A DNA stretch of 64,000 nucleotides from an uncultured Carboxylicivirga sp. GTDB lineage: Bacteria; Bacteroidota; Bacteroidia; Bacteroidales; Marinilabiliaceae. The translations under genes were made by a program, and so were the position numbers. The stretch spans positions 930,001 to 994,000 of the forward strand of contig CANNEA010000001.1 in the NCBI GenBank assembly GCA_947503525.1, in the 5' to 3' direction. Position 1 is the stretch's first letter; the number at the start of each line of letters is the position of its first letter. Positions 9,691 to 19,433 of the stretch are shown here, one piece after another. Under the pieces are notes generated by a model that did not search any database, was not told the DNA's origin, and saw only the letters and a program-made list of their open reading frames with translations.

Positions 9691-10794
9691 ATGAAAGCTA
9701 GAAAAAGAATACTACTTGTCTCAAGTGCATTTTACCCTGAGATATCTCCAAGAAGTTTTAGGGCTACGGAACTTGCAAAGGAGTTTTATCGTTTAGGACA
9801 TGAAGTGACTGTTATTACAAAGCATCGAGATTTTGATTATTCTAATTTTCTTGCAAAATATCCAATCAAATTTCAAATGTGGTCTAGATCTAGATTGAAG
9901 CCTATTAATTCTATTGAATTTTTTAGAATTTTATCACTGAACGGGATATTTAATAGATTATTAAGTTTGTTGTTTGAGTACCCAGCCATTGAAGAAATGT
10001 TTAAGGTAAAAAAGGCATTAAGTTTAGTTGCAGGATATGATGTAATGATTTCATTTGCAGTTCCGTATCCGGTTCAATGGGGAGCTGCATGGGCTTGGAG
10101 AAAAGAAAAAAAAATAGCTAGTACCTGGATTGCAGACTGCGGAGATCCATATATGGGGGATAGATTAGATTCTTTTCGAAAGATGTTCTATTTTGCTTAC
10201 CTTGAGAAATCGTTTTGTAAACAAGCTAATTATATTGCTATTCCAGTTGAAAGTGCCCGCCCAGCCTATTATAAAGAATTCCAATCGAAAATTAGAATTA
10301 TCCCTCAGGGTTTTAGTTTTGATTTAGATAAGACTATAGTTGAACCGAATAATGTAATACCTCAATTTGCATATGCAGGAGGGTTCTTAAAGGGTATTAG
10401 GGATCCAAGTCAATTGTTGGAGTTTTTAACAACTATTGAGTCTCCATTCCGATTCTATGTTTTTACCAATCAAGATGAATTACTTAATCCATATAAAAAA
10501 CGATTAGAGGATAAATTAATAGTTTCTGACTTTATTCCGAGGAATGATTTAATGATAGAATTATCTAAGATGGATTTCTTGATTAATTTTGATAATGGGA
10601 CTACTTTAAATGTACCTAGTAAATTGATTGATTATGCTATCACTAATCGACCAGTATTAAATATTGATTCACAGTTGAAAAAGGATGAAATTGAGGCATT
10701 CATTAATAAAGATTATTCTAGAAGAATGCCATTACCAACGGCATCTGATTATCATATAAATAATATCGCTACTAAATTTATTAAACTATTTTAG
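9691..10794 (+). CDS. Family 4-like glycosyltransferase
   Basis: 367-residue GT-B protein. The N-terminus ILLVSSAFYPEISPRSFRATELAKEFYRLGHEVTVIT is typical of family 4 glycosyltransferases. The C-terminal half contains IPQGFSFD and the donor-site region IELSKMDFLINFDNGTTLNVPSKLIDYAITNRPVL, where the usual Glu cluster is replaced by a PSKLIDYA motif common in the WbuB-like subgroup. It is followed immediately by the polymerase gene with no gap. Probably adds one sugar of the repeat unit. Confidence 0.75.
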   Translation: MKARKRILLVSSAFYPEISPRSFRATELAKEFYRLGHEVTVITKHRDFDYSNFLAKYPIKFQMWSRSRLKPINSIEFFRILSLNGIFNRLLSLLFEYPAIEEMFKVKKALSLVAGYDVMISFAVPYPVQWGAAWAWRKEKKIASTWIADCGDPYMGDRLDSFRKMFYFAYLEKSFCKQANYIAIPVESARPAYYKEFQSKIRIIPQGFSFDLDKTIVEPNNVIPQFAYAGGFLKGIRDPSQLLEFLTTIESPFRFYVFTNQDELLNPYKKRLEDKLIVSDFIPRNDLMIELSKMDFLINFDNGTTLNVPSKLIDYAITNRPVLNIDSQLKKDEIEAFINKDYSRRMPLPTASDYHINNIATKFIKLF

Positions 10795-12063
10795 TTGTAT
10801 ACATTGGTGCAAGACATAGAAGCTAGCCTAAACAAAAGGCTATTGTACGTATCAAATAGTAAATACTACTTGATTTTGTTTCTTGTATGGCCATTTTTGG
10901 CGTTCCTTTTTGCGGTAGCTAATTATAGCCAGAAGAACGCTAAGCTTGTTGTGTATTTTTTTTTACTTTATTATGGTTTTTCGTTTATCAGTAGTAATCC
11001 GCATATGGATTCGGCGGGCTATGCGGAGAAATTGATTAAGACAGCTGCTTTGCCATTTGCTGATATCCTTAGAATTGTAGATGGTTTTTTCTCAGGAACA
11101 ACAGTTGATATTATAGAGCCATTAAGTCGGTTTTTAATATCAAGATTTACAAATGATCCAACAGTTTATTTTGCTTTTTGGACAGGTTTAATGGGATTCT
11201 TCTATTTGAAAACCATAAGCTTATTGCATGATCGTTGTTTAGTATATAAAAATTGGACCAGTTACATAGTGCTCGGTTTTTTTATTTGTATTGCTCCAAT
11301 TACTACAATTACTGGAATCCGTATGCCTACTGCAATGTGGATTTTCTTTTACGGAGCATACCATGTTGTTTTATATAGAGATAAAAGATATTTACTCTTA
11401 ACCTTGTCTGCATGTCTAGTGCATTGGAGTTTTGCCACTGCCAATGCAGTACTGTTTATTTACTATTTTGTTGGTAATCGAAATATTATTTATATCCCAT
11501 TAACGGTATTGTCTTTTATTGTACCTAATTTACTTGCACCAGTGTTTAAGACATTAGCAAATAGTGCTGGAGGTGCAGTTCAGAACAGATATAAAGGTTA
11601 TTCGAATAAAGACTATGTTGCCAGTATGCAAGATTCATACGAAGGTGCTTCATGGTTTCTAATTCTTTTCGAAAATTTAATAATGTATTGTTTATTGGCA
11701 ATAATCATTATTATTCAGCTTAGATATAGGCATATAATGAAAAGTAAATCTGAACGAAATTTGTTTAGTTTTACCTTGTTATTTTTATCATTTGCAAATT
11801 TTGGAAAAATAATACCGTCATTTGGAGGTCGTTTCTCTGTAGTTTTTTATTTATTAGCGACCTTGTATATTTATATTTTCACCACTAAGCAAAGAACAGG
11901 TGTATTTAACTTTGTTAAGTTAATAGGCATATTTCCTATGCTTTTGTTCTCTGCTGTTCAATTTAGAATTGGTTCTGAAAGTATAAATACCTGGATATTT
12001 TATCCTGGATTAGGATTATCGAAGTTAATTTCTGAGCTATCACTAACTGAACTACTATTTTAA
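10795..12063 (+). CDS. wzy: EpsG/Wzy-like polysaccharide polymerase
   Basis: 422-residue polytopic membrane protein with about ten hydrophobic helices and an early periplasmic-loop motif NPHMDSAGY, typical of EpsG-family proteins in exopolysaccharide loci. This family is usually taken as the Wzy-type polymerase that joins flipped repeat units at the periplasmic face. The only in-frame ATG near the start lies inside the conserved region, so initiation is at a non-ATG codon: TTG 10795 directly after the upstream stop, or GTG 10807. It is the only Wzy candidate in the window and pairs with the flippase at 3831. Confidence 0.72.
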   Translation: MYTLVQDIEASLNKRLLYVSNSKYYLILFLVWPFLAFLFAVANYSQKNAKLVVYFFLLYYGFSFISSNPHMDSAGYAEKLIKTAALPFADILRIVDGFFSGTTVDIIEPLSRFLISRFTNDPTVYFAFWTGLMGFFYLKTISLLHDRCLVYKNWTSYIVLGFFICIAPITTITGIRMPTAMWIFFYGAYHVVLYRDKRYLLLTLSACLVHWSFATANAVLFIYYFVGNRNIIYIPLTVLSFIVPNLLAPVFKTLANSAGGAVQNRYKGYSNKDYVASMQDSYEGASWFLILFENLIMYCLLAIIIIIQLRYRHIMKSKSERNLFSFTLLFLSFANFGKIIPSFGGRFSVVFYLLATLYIYIFTTKQRTGVFNFVKLIGIFPMLLFSAVQFRIGSESINTWIFYPGLGLSKLISELSLTELLF

Positions 12064-12074
12064 TTACTGTAACA

Positions 12075-13196
12075 ATGGCTTTATTATCTTCTATAAAATC
12101 GGCTATTTCGCAGCGAATGATTAATATTCCTGGATATAGAACCAAAGATCCGATACTGCTTATCGAAAGTGATGATTGGGGAAGTATCCGTATGCCAACA
12201 ATAGAGGTTTATGACAAGTTTGTTGATAATGGTTTTAGTTTGGCTGATTCAGATTATAATCGTTTAGATACTTTAGAAAGTAATGATGACCTGACGGCTT
12301 TATTTGAAGTTTTAACAAGTCATACTGATGGTCATGGAAACCATCCAGTTATTACGGCTAATACGATAACTGGGAATCCTGATTTTATTAGAATTAAAGA
12401 AAGTGATTTTCAATACTATTATTTTGAAAATGTAATTACGACCATTGAGAATTATAAACATAGAGATAAAGTTGAAGAATTATGGAAAGAAGGTATTAGT
12501 CAAGGTATATATCGTCCGCAATTTCATGGAAGAGAACACGTAAATGTTATAAGATGGATGGAAGCTTTACGTAAGAGAACACCTGAAATTATGTATGCAT
12601 TCGATAATAAAACTACCTTTTCAGGAGAAGGTGATTATAATTTTATGGAAGTATTGGATTATAATTCGCTCAATGATTTGAATTCCATGAAGTCAAGTTT
12701 AAAAGAAGGTCTCGATATGTTTGAAGATCTATTTGGTTATCGTTCAAAATCATTTATACCACCGTGTTATGCATGGGATAGTAATATTGAAGATGCATTG
12801 GTGGAAAATGGAGTTAAGTACATACAGGGACTGATAGTCCAATCGGTACCAACAGGTAAGTTTGGAGAATATAAGCGTAAATATCACTACATGGGAAGTA
12901 AGAATAAGCTGGGACTTACCTATCTTACTCGTAATTGTTTCTTTGAACCTTCATTAACAAGAGCTAATGATCCGGTTGGTGATTGTTTGAAACGTATTGA
13001 TTTGGCATTTAAATGGAGAAAGCCTGCAATTATAAGTTCGCATAGAATTAATTTTATTGGTAGTCTGGTTGAAAGTAACCGTACCCAAAATTTAAAATTC
13101 CTAGACGACCTATTAGCTCAAGTATTGAAGAAATGGCCAAATGTACAATTTCTTAGTACAGATCAATTAGGTGACCGAATTACTGATGTTAAATGA
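12075..13196 (+). CDS. NodB-like polysaccharide deacetylase homologue, copy 1
   Basis: 373-residue protein of a family annotated in Bacteroidota as polysaccharide (de)acetylase. Visible features are LLIESDDWGSIRMP (the Asp-Asp position of NodB motif 1), FHGREH (candidate metal histidines) and ISSHRINF near the C-terminus, the SxHR position. A clear paralogue lies at 20596; the two align along their whole length. There is no signal peptide or membrane helix, so it would act in the cytoplasm on a lipid-linked or nucleotide sugar, or on an as yet unknown substrate. Deacetylation is inferred from fold motifs only. Confidence 0.7.
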   Translation: MALLSSIKSAISQRMINIPGYRTKDPILLIESDDWGSIRMPTIEVYDKFVDNGFSLADSDYNRLDTLESNDDLTALFEVLTSHTDGHGNHPVITANTITGNPDFIRIKESDFQYYYFENVITTIENYKHRDKVEELWKEGISQGIYRPQFHGREHVNVIRWMEALRKRTPEIMYAFDNKTTFSGEGDYNFMEVLDYNSLNDLNSMKSSLKEGLDMFEDLFGYRSKSFIPPCYAWDSNIEDALVENGVKYIQGLIVQSVPTGKFGEYKRKYHYMGSKNKLGLTYLTRNCFFEPSLTRANDPVGDCLKRIDLAFKWRKPAIISSHRINFIGSLVESNRTQNLKFLDDLLAQVLKKWPNVQFLSTDQLGDRITDVK

Positions 13197-13254
13197 TCAT
13201 TAATGGATGCTTGAGGTAGAAAATATAAATATAGTATTTTATTATAACTAAAGT

Positions 13255-14391
13255 TTGGAAAGAGAATCGATTAAAATCCTAATTACAGGTGATGTGTGCC
13301 CAATTAATAGGGTAGAAGACTTAGCGATAAATGGTAAGTACTCTTCAATTTATAATGATTTTATTGATGTATTTCAAGAAAATGATTTAAATGTTGTGGA
13401 TTTAGAATGTCCATTAACCTTATCCAAGAATGAAAGACCCAAGACTGGTCCATATCAGAAAGCATCCCCGGAAACGATTGGCGTATTAAAACATGCTGGA
13501 ATTGGTCTTGTTGCAATGGCTAATAATCACATTATGGATTATGGGTCTGAAGGTGTTGAAGATACTTTAACTGTTTGTGCTCAGAACAATATTAGAACTT
13601 TTGGAATAGGGAATTCTATTAAAGAGGCGAGTGAAGATTATACTTTTGAGATAAAAGAAAAAAGAATAGCTTTTCTGAATTTTGCGGACAATGAGTTTCT
13701 TTCCACTCCGGATGGCAAATATGTTTGTAATGCTATTGATCCAATTAAAAGTTCATATAGTATTAAAGCAGCTAAAAAAAATCATGATCTAGTTTTCGCA
13801 ATAGTTCATGCAGGAAATGAATTCTACGAACTGCCTTCGCCGCGTACTAAGGAGCTTTATCGTTATTTAATTGACCAGGGAGCAGATGTTGTTGTGGCTC
13901 ATCATACTCATGCGCATTCAGGTTATGAGGTTTACAATTCAAAACCTATTTTTTATGGTTTGGGAAATTTTATATATGATTGGCCCTCAAAACAAAATGA
14001 AAGATGGAATAAGGGGTATGTTGTAAGGTTTGATATTGATGAAACCATTAATTTTACGATTATTCCATTAAAACAAGGTAATGAGATACCTGGCGTATTC
14101 CATCTTAATGATAAGGAGAAAAAGATATTTGAAGATGAACTGGAAAGGCTTAATGTCATTATTCAAGATGATAAGTTGCTCGAGGAAGCTTTTCAAAAGT
14201 ATTGCAGAGCCATTAACCCAATGTATGATGCTTTTATCGAACCCTATTTCGGTAAGTATTATACAGCACTTAGAAAAAGGAAGTTGCTACCTAATATAAT
14301 GACCAGAAAGAAAAGGTTATTGCTACTCAATATTATTCGATGTGAATCTCATCGAGATGTATTATTACGAATGTTAAAAAAGTACGAATAA
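13255..14391 (+). CDS. CapA/PgsA-like metallophosphoesterase-fold protein
   Basis: 378-residue protein of the CapA (poly-gamma-glutamate synthesis) family with a calcineurin-like metallophosphoesterase fold. Motifs are ILITGDVCP, VVDLECPLT, ANNHIMDYGSEG, IVHAGNEFY and VVAHHTHAHSGYEVY followed by FYGLGNFIYD. CapA proteins occur in many capsule loci; the biochemical role is unsettled. No signal peptide is present. The start is TTG 13255 (next residues ERESIKILITGDV), because no ATG precedes the first conserved strand. There is a 58-base gap to the upstream gene. Confidence 0.8.
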   Translation: MERESIKILITGDVCPINRVEDLAINGKYSSIYNDFIDVFQENDLNVVDLECPLTLSKNERPKTGPYQKASPETIGVLKHAGIGLVAMANNHIMDYGSEGVEDTLTVCAQNNIRTFGIGNSIKEASEDYTFEIKEKRIAFLNFADNEFLSTPDGKYVCNAIDPIKSSYSIKAAKKNHDLVFAIVHAGNEFYELPSPRTKELYRYLIDQGADVVVAHHTHAHSGYEVYNSKPIFYGLGNFIYDWPSKQNERWNKGYVVRFDIDETINFTIIPLKQGNEIPGVFHLNDKEKKIFEDELERLNVIIQDDKLLEEAFQKYCRAINPMYDAFIEPYFGKYYTALRKRKLLPNIMTRKKRLLLLNIIRCESHRDVLLRMLKKYE

Positions 14392-14443
14392 CAGTATTGT
14401 TTCTATTTATTAGAATATGGTATTGTTGTAACAACTAAAGTTA

Positions 14444-16372
14444 ATGTGTGGAATTGTAGGATATATAAAGGTTAATAGAGAATATATTACAGATACTTCA
14501 TCGATATTACCAATGTTGAAAGTTCAAGAACATCGTGGACCTGATGATTCTGGTATAAGAGCGTTTAGTTTGATAAATGGCCATTCTCAAAAGTTAAAAA
14601 GCGATAAGCCGGATGCCATAGGTGGACAATTTGAGGGCTTATTAGGCTTCAACCGATTAAGTATAATGGATCTTTCGGCTAATGGGCACCAGCCTATGAT
14701 TAGTCCAGATAATAAAGTTGTACTTGCCTTTAATGGAGAAATTTATAATGCATTTGATTATAAACAAGAGCTTGAAGAATGGGGGTATAAGTTTAGAAGT
14801 AGTACGGATACTGAGGTTGTTTTAGCTTTATACCTTAAATATGGCTTTGAAGCCATGCTAAACAAACTTAACGGGATGTTTGCCATTGTTATTGCCGACC
14901 TTAGAACACAAAAACTATTTGTTGCACGAGATAGGTTTGGTATTAAGCCAATGTATTTTATTTCTAACCACTCTACATTTGCTTTTTCTTCGGAACTAAA
15001 AAGTTTTAAATACTTAGAGAATTTCTCGTATAGTTTAAATAGAGATAAGCTTGATGAATATCTATTATTTCGGAATAATCTAAAGGATACTTTATTTAAG
15101 GATATAAATTCGCTCGATCCAGGTACCTATATTGAATATAGCCATCAGGATGGTTTACGAGTTCGTAAATATTTTAACATAGATGATTATGTGCGGAAGA
15201 GCGATCATCATATAGATTTAAACTCTTCGAGAGAGAAACTGGAAGGATGGCTCGGGGATAGTGTTCAAAGACAATTGATGAGTGATGTTAAGCTGGGTTG
15301 TCAGCTTTCAGGAGGGATTGATTCTTCATTGGTAACCTGGTTAGCTAATAATAATAGTAATAAAGGAAACTTTGAATCTGTTTCTATTGTATTTAATGAT
15401 GTACGCTTTTCTGAAGAAAAATATATTGATATTGTTCGTGATCAATTAGGTATTCAATCTCATAAGTTTGTTTTAGATTCTGAATATTACCTTAATCATT
15501 TTGAACAGGCTACATGGCATTTAGAGACACCTTTGAATCATCCTAATACAATTGGCATATACAAACTATCACAGAGAGCAAAAGAGTATGTCACTGTTTT
15601 ACTTAGCGGCGAAGGTGCCGATGAAGTATTTGGTGGATACGGTCGATTCTATGATATTTATTATCCTTTTCGTTTTAAGAAGTTAATGAGTGAATTTAAA
15701 AAGAATCGTAGTAATTTTGGAGGCCTATTAGACTACCTAAGTCCTGAAATGCGAGCTGTTATGCCCACCGCATTTATGAATCCAACTTTTGCCAAAGGAA
15801 TGTTCAGTGATTTTAGTTTTGATAAAGCTGTTGAAGATCGAATAAATATGTATAAAGACTTGAATGGTTCAGTATTTGATCGTCAGGTGAAATATGAAAT
15901 GAAAACTTACCTGCCTGATTTATTGATTAGACAAGATAAAATGTCAATGGCTCATTCGATTGAAAATAGAGTGCCTTTTTTGGATAATGATTTAGTAAAG
16001 AATGCATTTTCTATTCCTGAAAAGTATTTGATGATTAGGGCAAATAACGGAAAACAGAATACAGAAAAGTATCTGCTGAAGAAAATGGGTGAGAATGTGT
16101 TTGGAGAAGGGTTTGCATTCCGTGACAAAATGGGATTTGGTATTCCGATAAGGGAATTTTTTTCTAATAAAAGATTTATGGAATACCTGAATGATAAAGC
16201 ACTTGAAGGAATAAAGACCCGAGGATTATTTAATCATACACAGGTAACGAACTGGTTATCAAAAATTGATAGGCTTAGGTTCGATGAGTTAGAAGCCCTA
16301 TGGGTTATCATTGCTTTTGAAACTTGGGCATCAAAATATATAGATAATGAAGATTGGAATACATCAGACTAA
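14444..16372 (+). CDS. asnB: Asparagine synthase (glutamine-hydrolysing) family amidotransferase, copy 1
   Basis: 642 residues with the standard two-domain layout. The N-terminal Ntn glutaminase begins MCGIVGY with nucleophile Cys2, then EHRGPDDSG and AFNGEIYN. The C-terminal ATP-pyrophosphatase domain has the PP-loop SGGIDSS at 289-295. In polysaccharide loci such enzymes commonly amidate a carboxylate (for example a uronic acid, or a compound that decorates the chain) instead of making free asparagine; that is inference here. Its end overlaps the next gene, an ATP-grasp ligase, by 26 bases, pointing to tight co-expression and perhaps a shared substrate. A second copy is at 47888. Confidence 0.9.
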   Translation: MCGIVGYIKVNREYITDTSSILPMLKVQEHRGPDDSGIRAFSLINGHSQKLKSDKPDAIGGQFEGLLGFNRLSIMDLSANGHQPMISPDNKVVLAFNGEIYNAFDYKQELEEWGYKFRSSTDTEVVLALYLKYGFEAMLNKLNGMFAIVIADLRTQKLFVARDRFGIKPMYFISNHSTFAFSSELKSFKYLENFSYSLNRDKLDEYLLFRNNLKDTLFKDINSLDPGTYIEYSHQDGLRVRKYFNIDDYVRKSDHHIDLNSSREKLEGWLGDSVQRQLMSDVKLGCQLSGGIDSSLVTWLANNNSNKGNFESVSIVFNDVRFSEEKYIDIVRDQLGIQSHKFVLDSEYYLNHFEQATWHLETPLNHPNTIGIYKLSQRAKEYVTVLLSGEGADEVFGGYGRFYDIYYPFRFKKLMSEFKKNRSNFGGLLDYLSPEMRAVMPTAFMNPTFAKGMFSDFSFDKAVEDRINMYKDLNGSVFDRQVKYEMKTYLPDLLIRQDKMSMAHSIENRVPFLDNDLVKNAFSIPEKYLMIRANNGKQNTEKYLLKKMGENVFGEGFAFRDKMGFGIPIREFFSNKRFMEYLNDKALEGIKTRGLFNHTQVTNWLSKIDRLRFDELEALWVIIAFETWASKYIDNEDWNTSD

Positions 16373-17366
16373 AGGAACATTTAGTGACAGATGGATTGCT
16401 TATTGTATTGATAAATCAATTGATTATAAATTAGTTGATTGTTACGGGTCTAATATAATTGAGCAACTGGCAGATTGTGATGCCTTGATGTGGCATTTTA
16501 ATCATAAAGGCTCTAAGGAAAGTAAATTTGCCAAGCAATTATTATTTTCTGTTCAAGCTGCAGGTAAAAAAGTTTTTCCGGATTACAATACGGTTTGGCA
16601 TTTTGACGATAAAGTGGCACAGAAATATTTGTTAGAAGGTATTAATGTAGCTATGGCCAAAGTTGATGTATTCTACGACAGAAAAGATGCCTTGCATTGG
16701 GCTAAGGATACAAACTATCCAACAGTATTTAAGCTTAGAAATGGTGCAGGATCAGATAATGTAAAGTTGGTTAGAAATTTTAGAGATGCTAAAAAATTAA
16801 TTCGTAAAGCTTTTGGAAAAGGATTCGAACAGTATGATGCATGGGGTAATTTAAAAGAGCGAATTAGAAAATATAAAGCGGGTAAAACTTCATTAACTAA
16901 TGTATTAAAAGGAGCTGTAAGATTAGTACATACCACCGAATATGCTCGATTAACTGGTAATGAACAAGGGTATGTTTATTTTCAAGAGTTTATACCTGAC
17001 AATGATTCTGACATTCGTGTTATTGTTATTGGCAATAAAGCTTTTGCCATAAAGCGATTGGTAAGAGAGAATGATTTTCGTGCTTCGGGAAGTGGAACAA
17101 TACTATACGACAAGAAGCATTTTGATGATAAAACAATAATGAGCGCATTTGAAACTTCTGAAAAGCTTCAAGACCAATGCATGGCTTATGATTTTGTTTA
17201 CCACGATACGAAACCGTTAATAGTTGAAGTAAGTTATGGCTTTGCAGCAGAAGGTTATGATGATTGTGTAGGTTACTGGGATAAGGATATGACTTGGAAT
17301 CCCGGACCGTTTAATCCGTATGGATGGATGGTTGAGGATTTAATTAAATCTTGTTCTGAATGCTGA
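16347..17366 (+). CDS. ATP-grasp domain ligase-like protein
   Basis: 339-residue protein with a RimK/ATP-grasp-like core. The N-terminal Rossmann-like domain runs to about residue 90 and ends VFPDYNTVWHFDDKVAQKYLL, the usual entry to the ATP-grasp domain. TVFKLRNGAGSDNVKLV is the flexible glycine-rich ATP loop, FQEFIPDNDSDIRVIVIG is the adenine-binding region, and VEVSYGFA supplies late metal-binding acidic residues. ATP-grasp enzymes join a carboxylate to an amine or similar nucleophile. It overlaps asnB by 26 bases. Substrate unknown; a link between an amino-acid-like group and a sugar is possible. Confidence 0.72.
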   Translation: MKIGIHQTKGTFSDRWIAYCIDKSIDYKLVDCYGSNIIEQLADCDALMWHFNHKGSKESKFAKQLLFSVQAAGKKVFPDYNTVWHFDDKVAQKYLLEGINVAMAKVDVFYDRKDALHWAKDTNYPTVFKLRNGAGSDNVKLVRNFRDAKKLIRKAFGKGFEQYDAWGNLKERIRKYKAGKTSLTNVLKGAVRLVHTTEYARLTGNEQGYVYFQEFIPDNDSDIRVIVIGNKAFAIKRLVRENDFRASGSGTILYDKKHFDDKTIMSAFETSEKLQDQCMAYDFVYHDTKPLIVEVSYGFAAEGYDDCVGYWDKDMTWNPGPFNPYGWMVEDLIKSCSEC

Positions 17367-17378
17367 TTATTTTTAATA

Positions 17379-18494
17379 ATGAGTTATAAAAATAGCACTA
17401 AAAAATTGAGAATAGCATTAGTAATCCCTTCATTACAAGCTGGGGGAATGGAACGTGTAATGTCTGAGCTAGCTAAGGATTTTTCTTTAATAAAGGGGAC
17501 TGATATCCACTTGATATTGTATGGTATTACTCGAGAGTTATTTTTTACTATTCCGGATAATATTGTTGTACACAAACCCACATTTGAATTTAATAATAAA
17601 TGGCGATTTCTAAATACGCTTAAAACATTATTGTTCTTAAGAAAAACAATAAAAAATCTTAATCCGGACAGTCTATTAAGTTTTGGAGAGTATTGGAATA
17701 ATTTCTTTCTTCTCTCATTGTTAGGATTAAAATATAAGACTTATGTGTCCGATAGGAGTCAGCCTGATAAGAGTTTGGGACGATTACATGATTATTTAAG
17801 ACACTGGTTGTACCCAAAATCAACAGGTCTTATATTACAAACTGAAAAAGCTAAGAATATTTTTCTTTCACAAACAAATCATACAAATATTGCAGTAATA
17901 GGAAATCCGATTCGGGAGATTGTTCAGCCCGAAAGAGGACCGATTAAAGAGAAGAATGTTATCATGGTCGGTCGTCTGATTAAAAGTAAAAATCAAGATC
18001 GCTTAATCAGAATTTTTGCTGATGTTGCTCCTTCTGATTGGAAACTTACAATAGTTGGATATGACCATCTTAAACAAAATAATATGGAGCGCTTAAAAGA
18101 ATTAGCCTCTGAATTAAATATTGCAGATAGAGTCATTTTTATGGGAAAGCAAAACAAAATTGACAATATATTGAATAGAAGTTCAATTTTTGCTTTTACA
18201 TCAAGCTCCGAAGGATTTCCAAACGTAATCGGTGAAGCAATGTCAGCGGGATTGCCTGTTATAGCTTATGACTGCAATGCTGGGCCATCTGATATGATTG
18301 ATGATGGGAAAAATGGATTCTTGATTCCATTGTTTAATGATGAATTGTTTAGAAAAAAGTTAGCCATATTAATGGCAGATGAAGCTCTAAGGAATGAAAT
18401 GGGCAATTCTGGTAAAGAAAGCATAAGAGCCTTCTCAAAGGATATCATTAGTGCAGAGTTTTATAATTTTATCACTTCTGAGGTTTGTAAATAA
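17379..18494 (+). CDS. Family 4 glycosyltransferase
   Basis: 371-residue GT-B enzyme. The N-terminus IALVIPSLQAGGMERVMSELAKDF and the C-terminal donor-site block SSEGFPNVIGEAMSAGLPVIAYDC with the E-x7-E pattern are classical GT4 signatures, close to the PglH/PglJ and WbnH-like group that adds N-acetylhexosamines. VGRLIKSKNQDRLI is the linker/second-domain start. It probably works in the cytoplasm on the undecaprenyl-linked intermediate. Specificity is not resolved. Confidence 0.88.
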   Translation: MSYKNSTKKLRIALVIPSLQAGGMERVMSELAKDFSLIKGTDIHLILYGITRELFFTIPDNIVVHKPTFEFNNKWRFLNTLKTLLFLRKTIKNLNPDSLLSFGEYWNNFFLLSLLGLKYKTYVSDRSQPDKSLGRLHDYLRHWLYPKSTGLILQTEKAKNIFLSQTNHTNIAVIGNPIREIVQPERGPIKEKNVIMVGRLIKSKNQDRLIRIFADVAPSDWKLTIVGYDHLKQNNMERLKELASELNIADRVIFMGKQNKIDNILNRSSIFAFTSSSEGFPNVIGEAMSAGLPVIAYDCNAGPSDMIDDGKNGFLIPLFNDELFRKKLAILMADEALRNEMGNSGKESIRAFSKDIISAEFYNFITSEVCK

Positions 18495-18531
18495 CTTGAA
18501 ATTTAGCTTCACATTTAATCAATAATTCTAT

Positions 18532-19431
18532 ATGAAGACAGTAGTTATAGGTTCCAAAGGTTTTATAGGACAACATTTAGTTAACTATTTTAAGGGTTTG
18601 GGGCATGAAGTTTGGGGGGCTGATGTTGTGGTTGATTATGCTGAAACGGATCACTATTTTTTAATGGATGCATCTAATTCAGATTTTAATAATATTTTTC
18701 AGAATGTTAAGTATGACCTTTGTGTCAATTGTTCAGGTGCAGCTAGCGTACCTGATTCTATAAATAATCCTATGAGAGATTATTATTTAAATACAGTAAA
18801 TGTATTTAATATTCTTTCTGCTATCAATAAGTATCAAAAGGAATGTCGATTTATTAACCTTGGAAGTGCAGCAGTTTATGGAAACCCTAAACAACTACCA
18901 ATAAATGAATCGGCACAAATTAAGCCATTATCTCCATATGGAATTCATAAGTTTCAGGCGGAACAGATCTGTGAAGAATTCCATTGTTTTTTTGGTTTAA
19001 AAACCTGTTCACTCAGGATTTTTTCTGTCTATGGTTTGGGGTTGAAAAAACAGCTGTTCTGGGATTTATTTAAAAAAGCGAAAAAGGAAGATAAAATCGA
19101 ATTATTTGGAAGTGGAAATGAATCACGAGATTTTATTCACATTAATGACTTAGTTAAGGCAATTGACCTTGTATTTAAGAATTCAAGTTTTGAGGCAGAT
19201 ATTATTAATTTAGCCAACGGTAAAGAAATATTAATAAAAGATGCTGTATCCACATTTTTCTCATTCTTCGAAAAAAGGATAAATTATAATTTTTCAGGTT
19301 CATCAAGAAAGGGTGATCCTTTAAATTGGAAAGCGGACATTAGTCGCTTAAAATCATTTTCTTATAGTCCATCTGTAGACATTGAAGATGGATTAAAAGA
19401 TTATTTTAATTGGGTTATTAAAAATTACTAG
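18532..19431 (+). CDS. NAD-dependent epimerase/dehydratase (extended SDR)
   Basis: 299-residue extended short-chain dehydrogenase of the NDP-sugar epimerase/dehydratase family. GSKGFIG near the N-terminus is the GxxGxxG nucleotide site, LGSAAVYG holds the catalytic Ser region, PYGIHK gives the YxxxK pair, and RDFIHINDLVKAI is the usual substrate-domain motif. It would interconvert or reduce a nucleotide sugar feeding the glycosyltransferases next to it. Which sugar is not evident; it could also be a reductase of the RmlD/Fcl type, but the FIHINDL pattern favours epimerase-like members. Confidence 0.82.
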   Translation: MKTVVIGSKGFIGQHLVNYFKGLGHEVWGADVVVDYAETDHYFLMDASNSDFNNIFQNVKYDLCVNCSGAASVPDSINNPMRDYYLNTVNVFNILSAINKYQKECRFINLGSAAVYGNPKQLPINESAQIKPLSPYGIHKFQAEQICEEFHCFFGLKTCSLRIFSVYGLGLKKQLFWDLFKKAKKEDKIELFGSGNESRDFIHINDLVKAIDLVFKNSSFEADIINLANGKEILIKDAVSTFFSFFEKRINYNFSGSSRKGDPLNWKADISRLKSFSYSPSVDIEDGLKDYFNWVIKNY

Positions 19432-19433
19432 TA

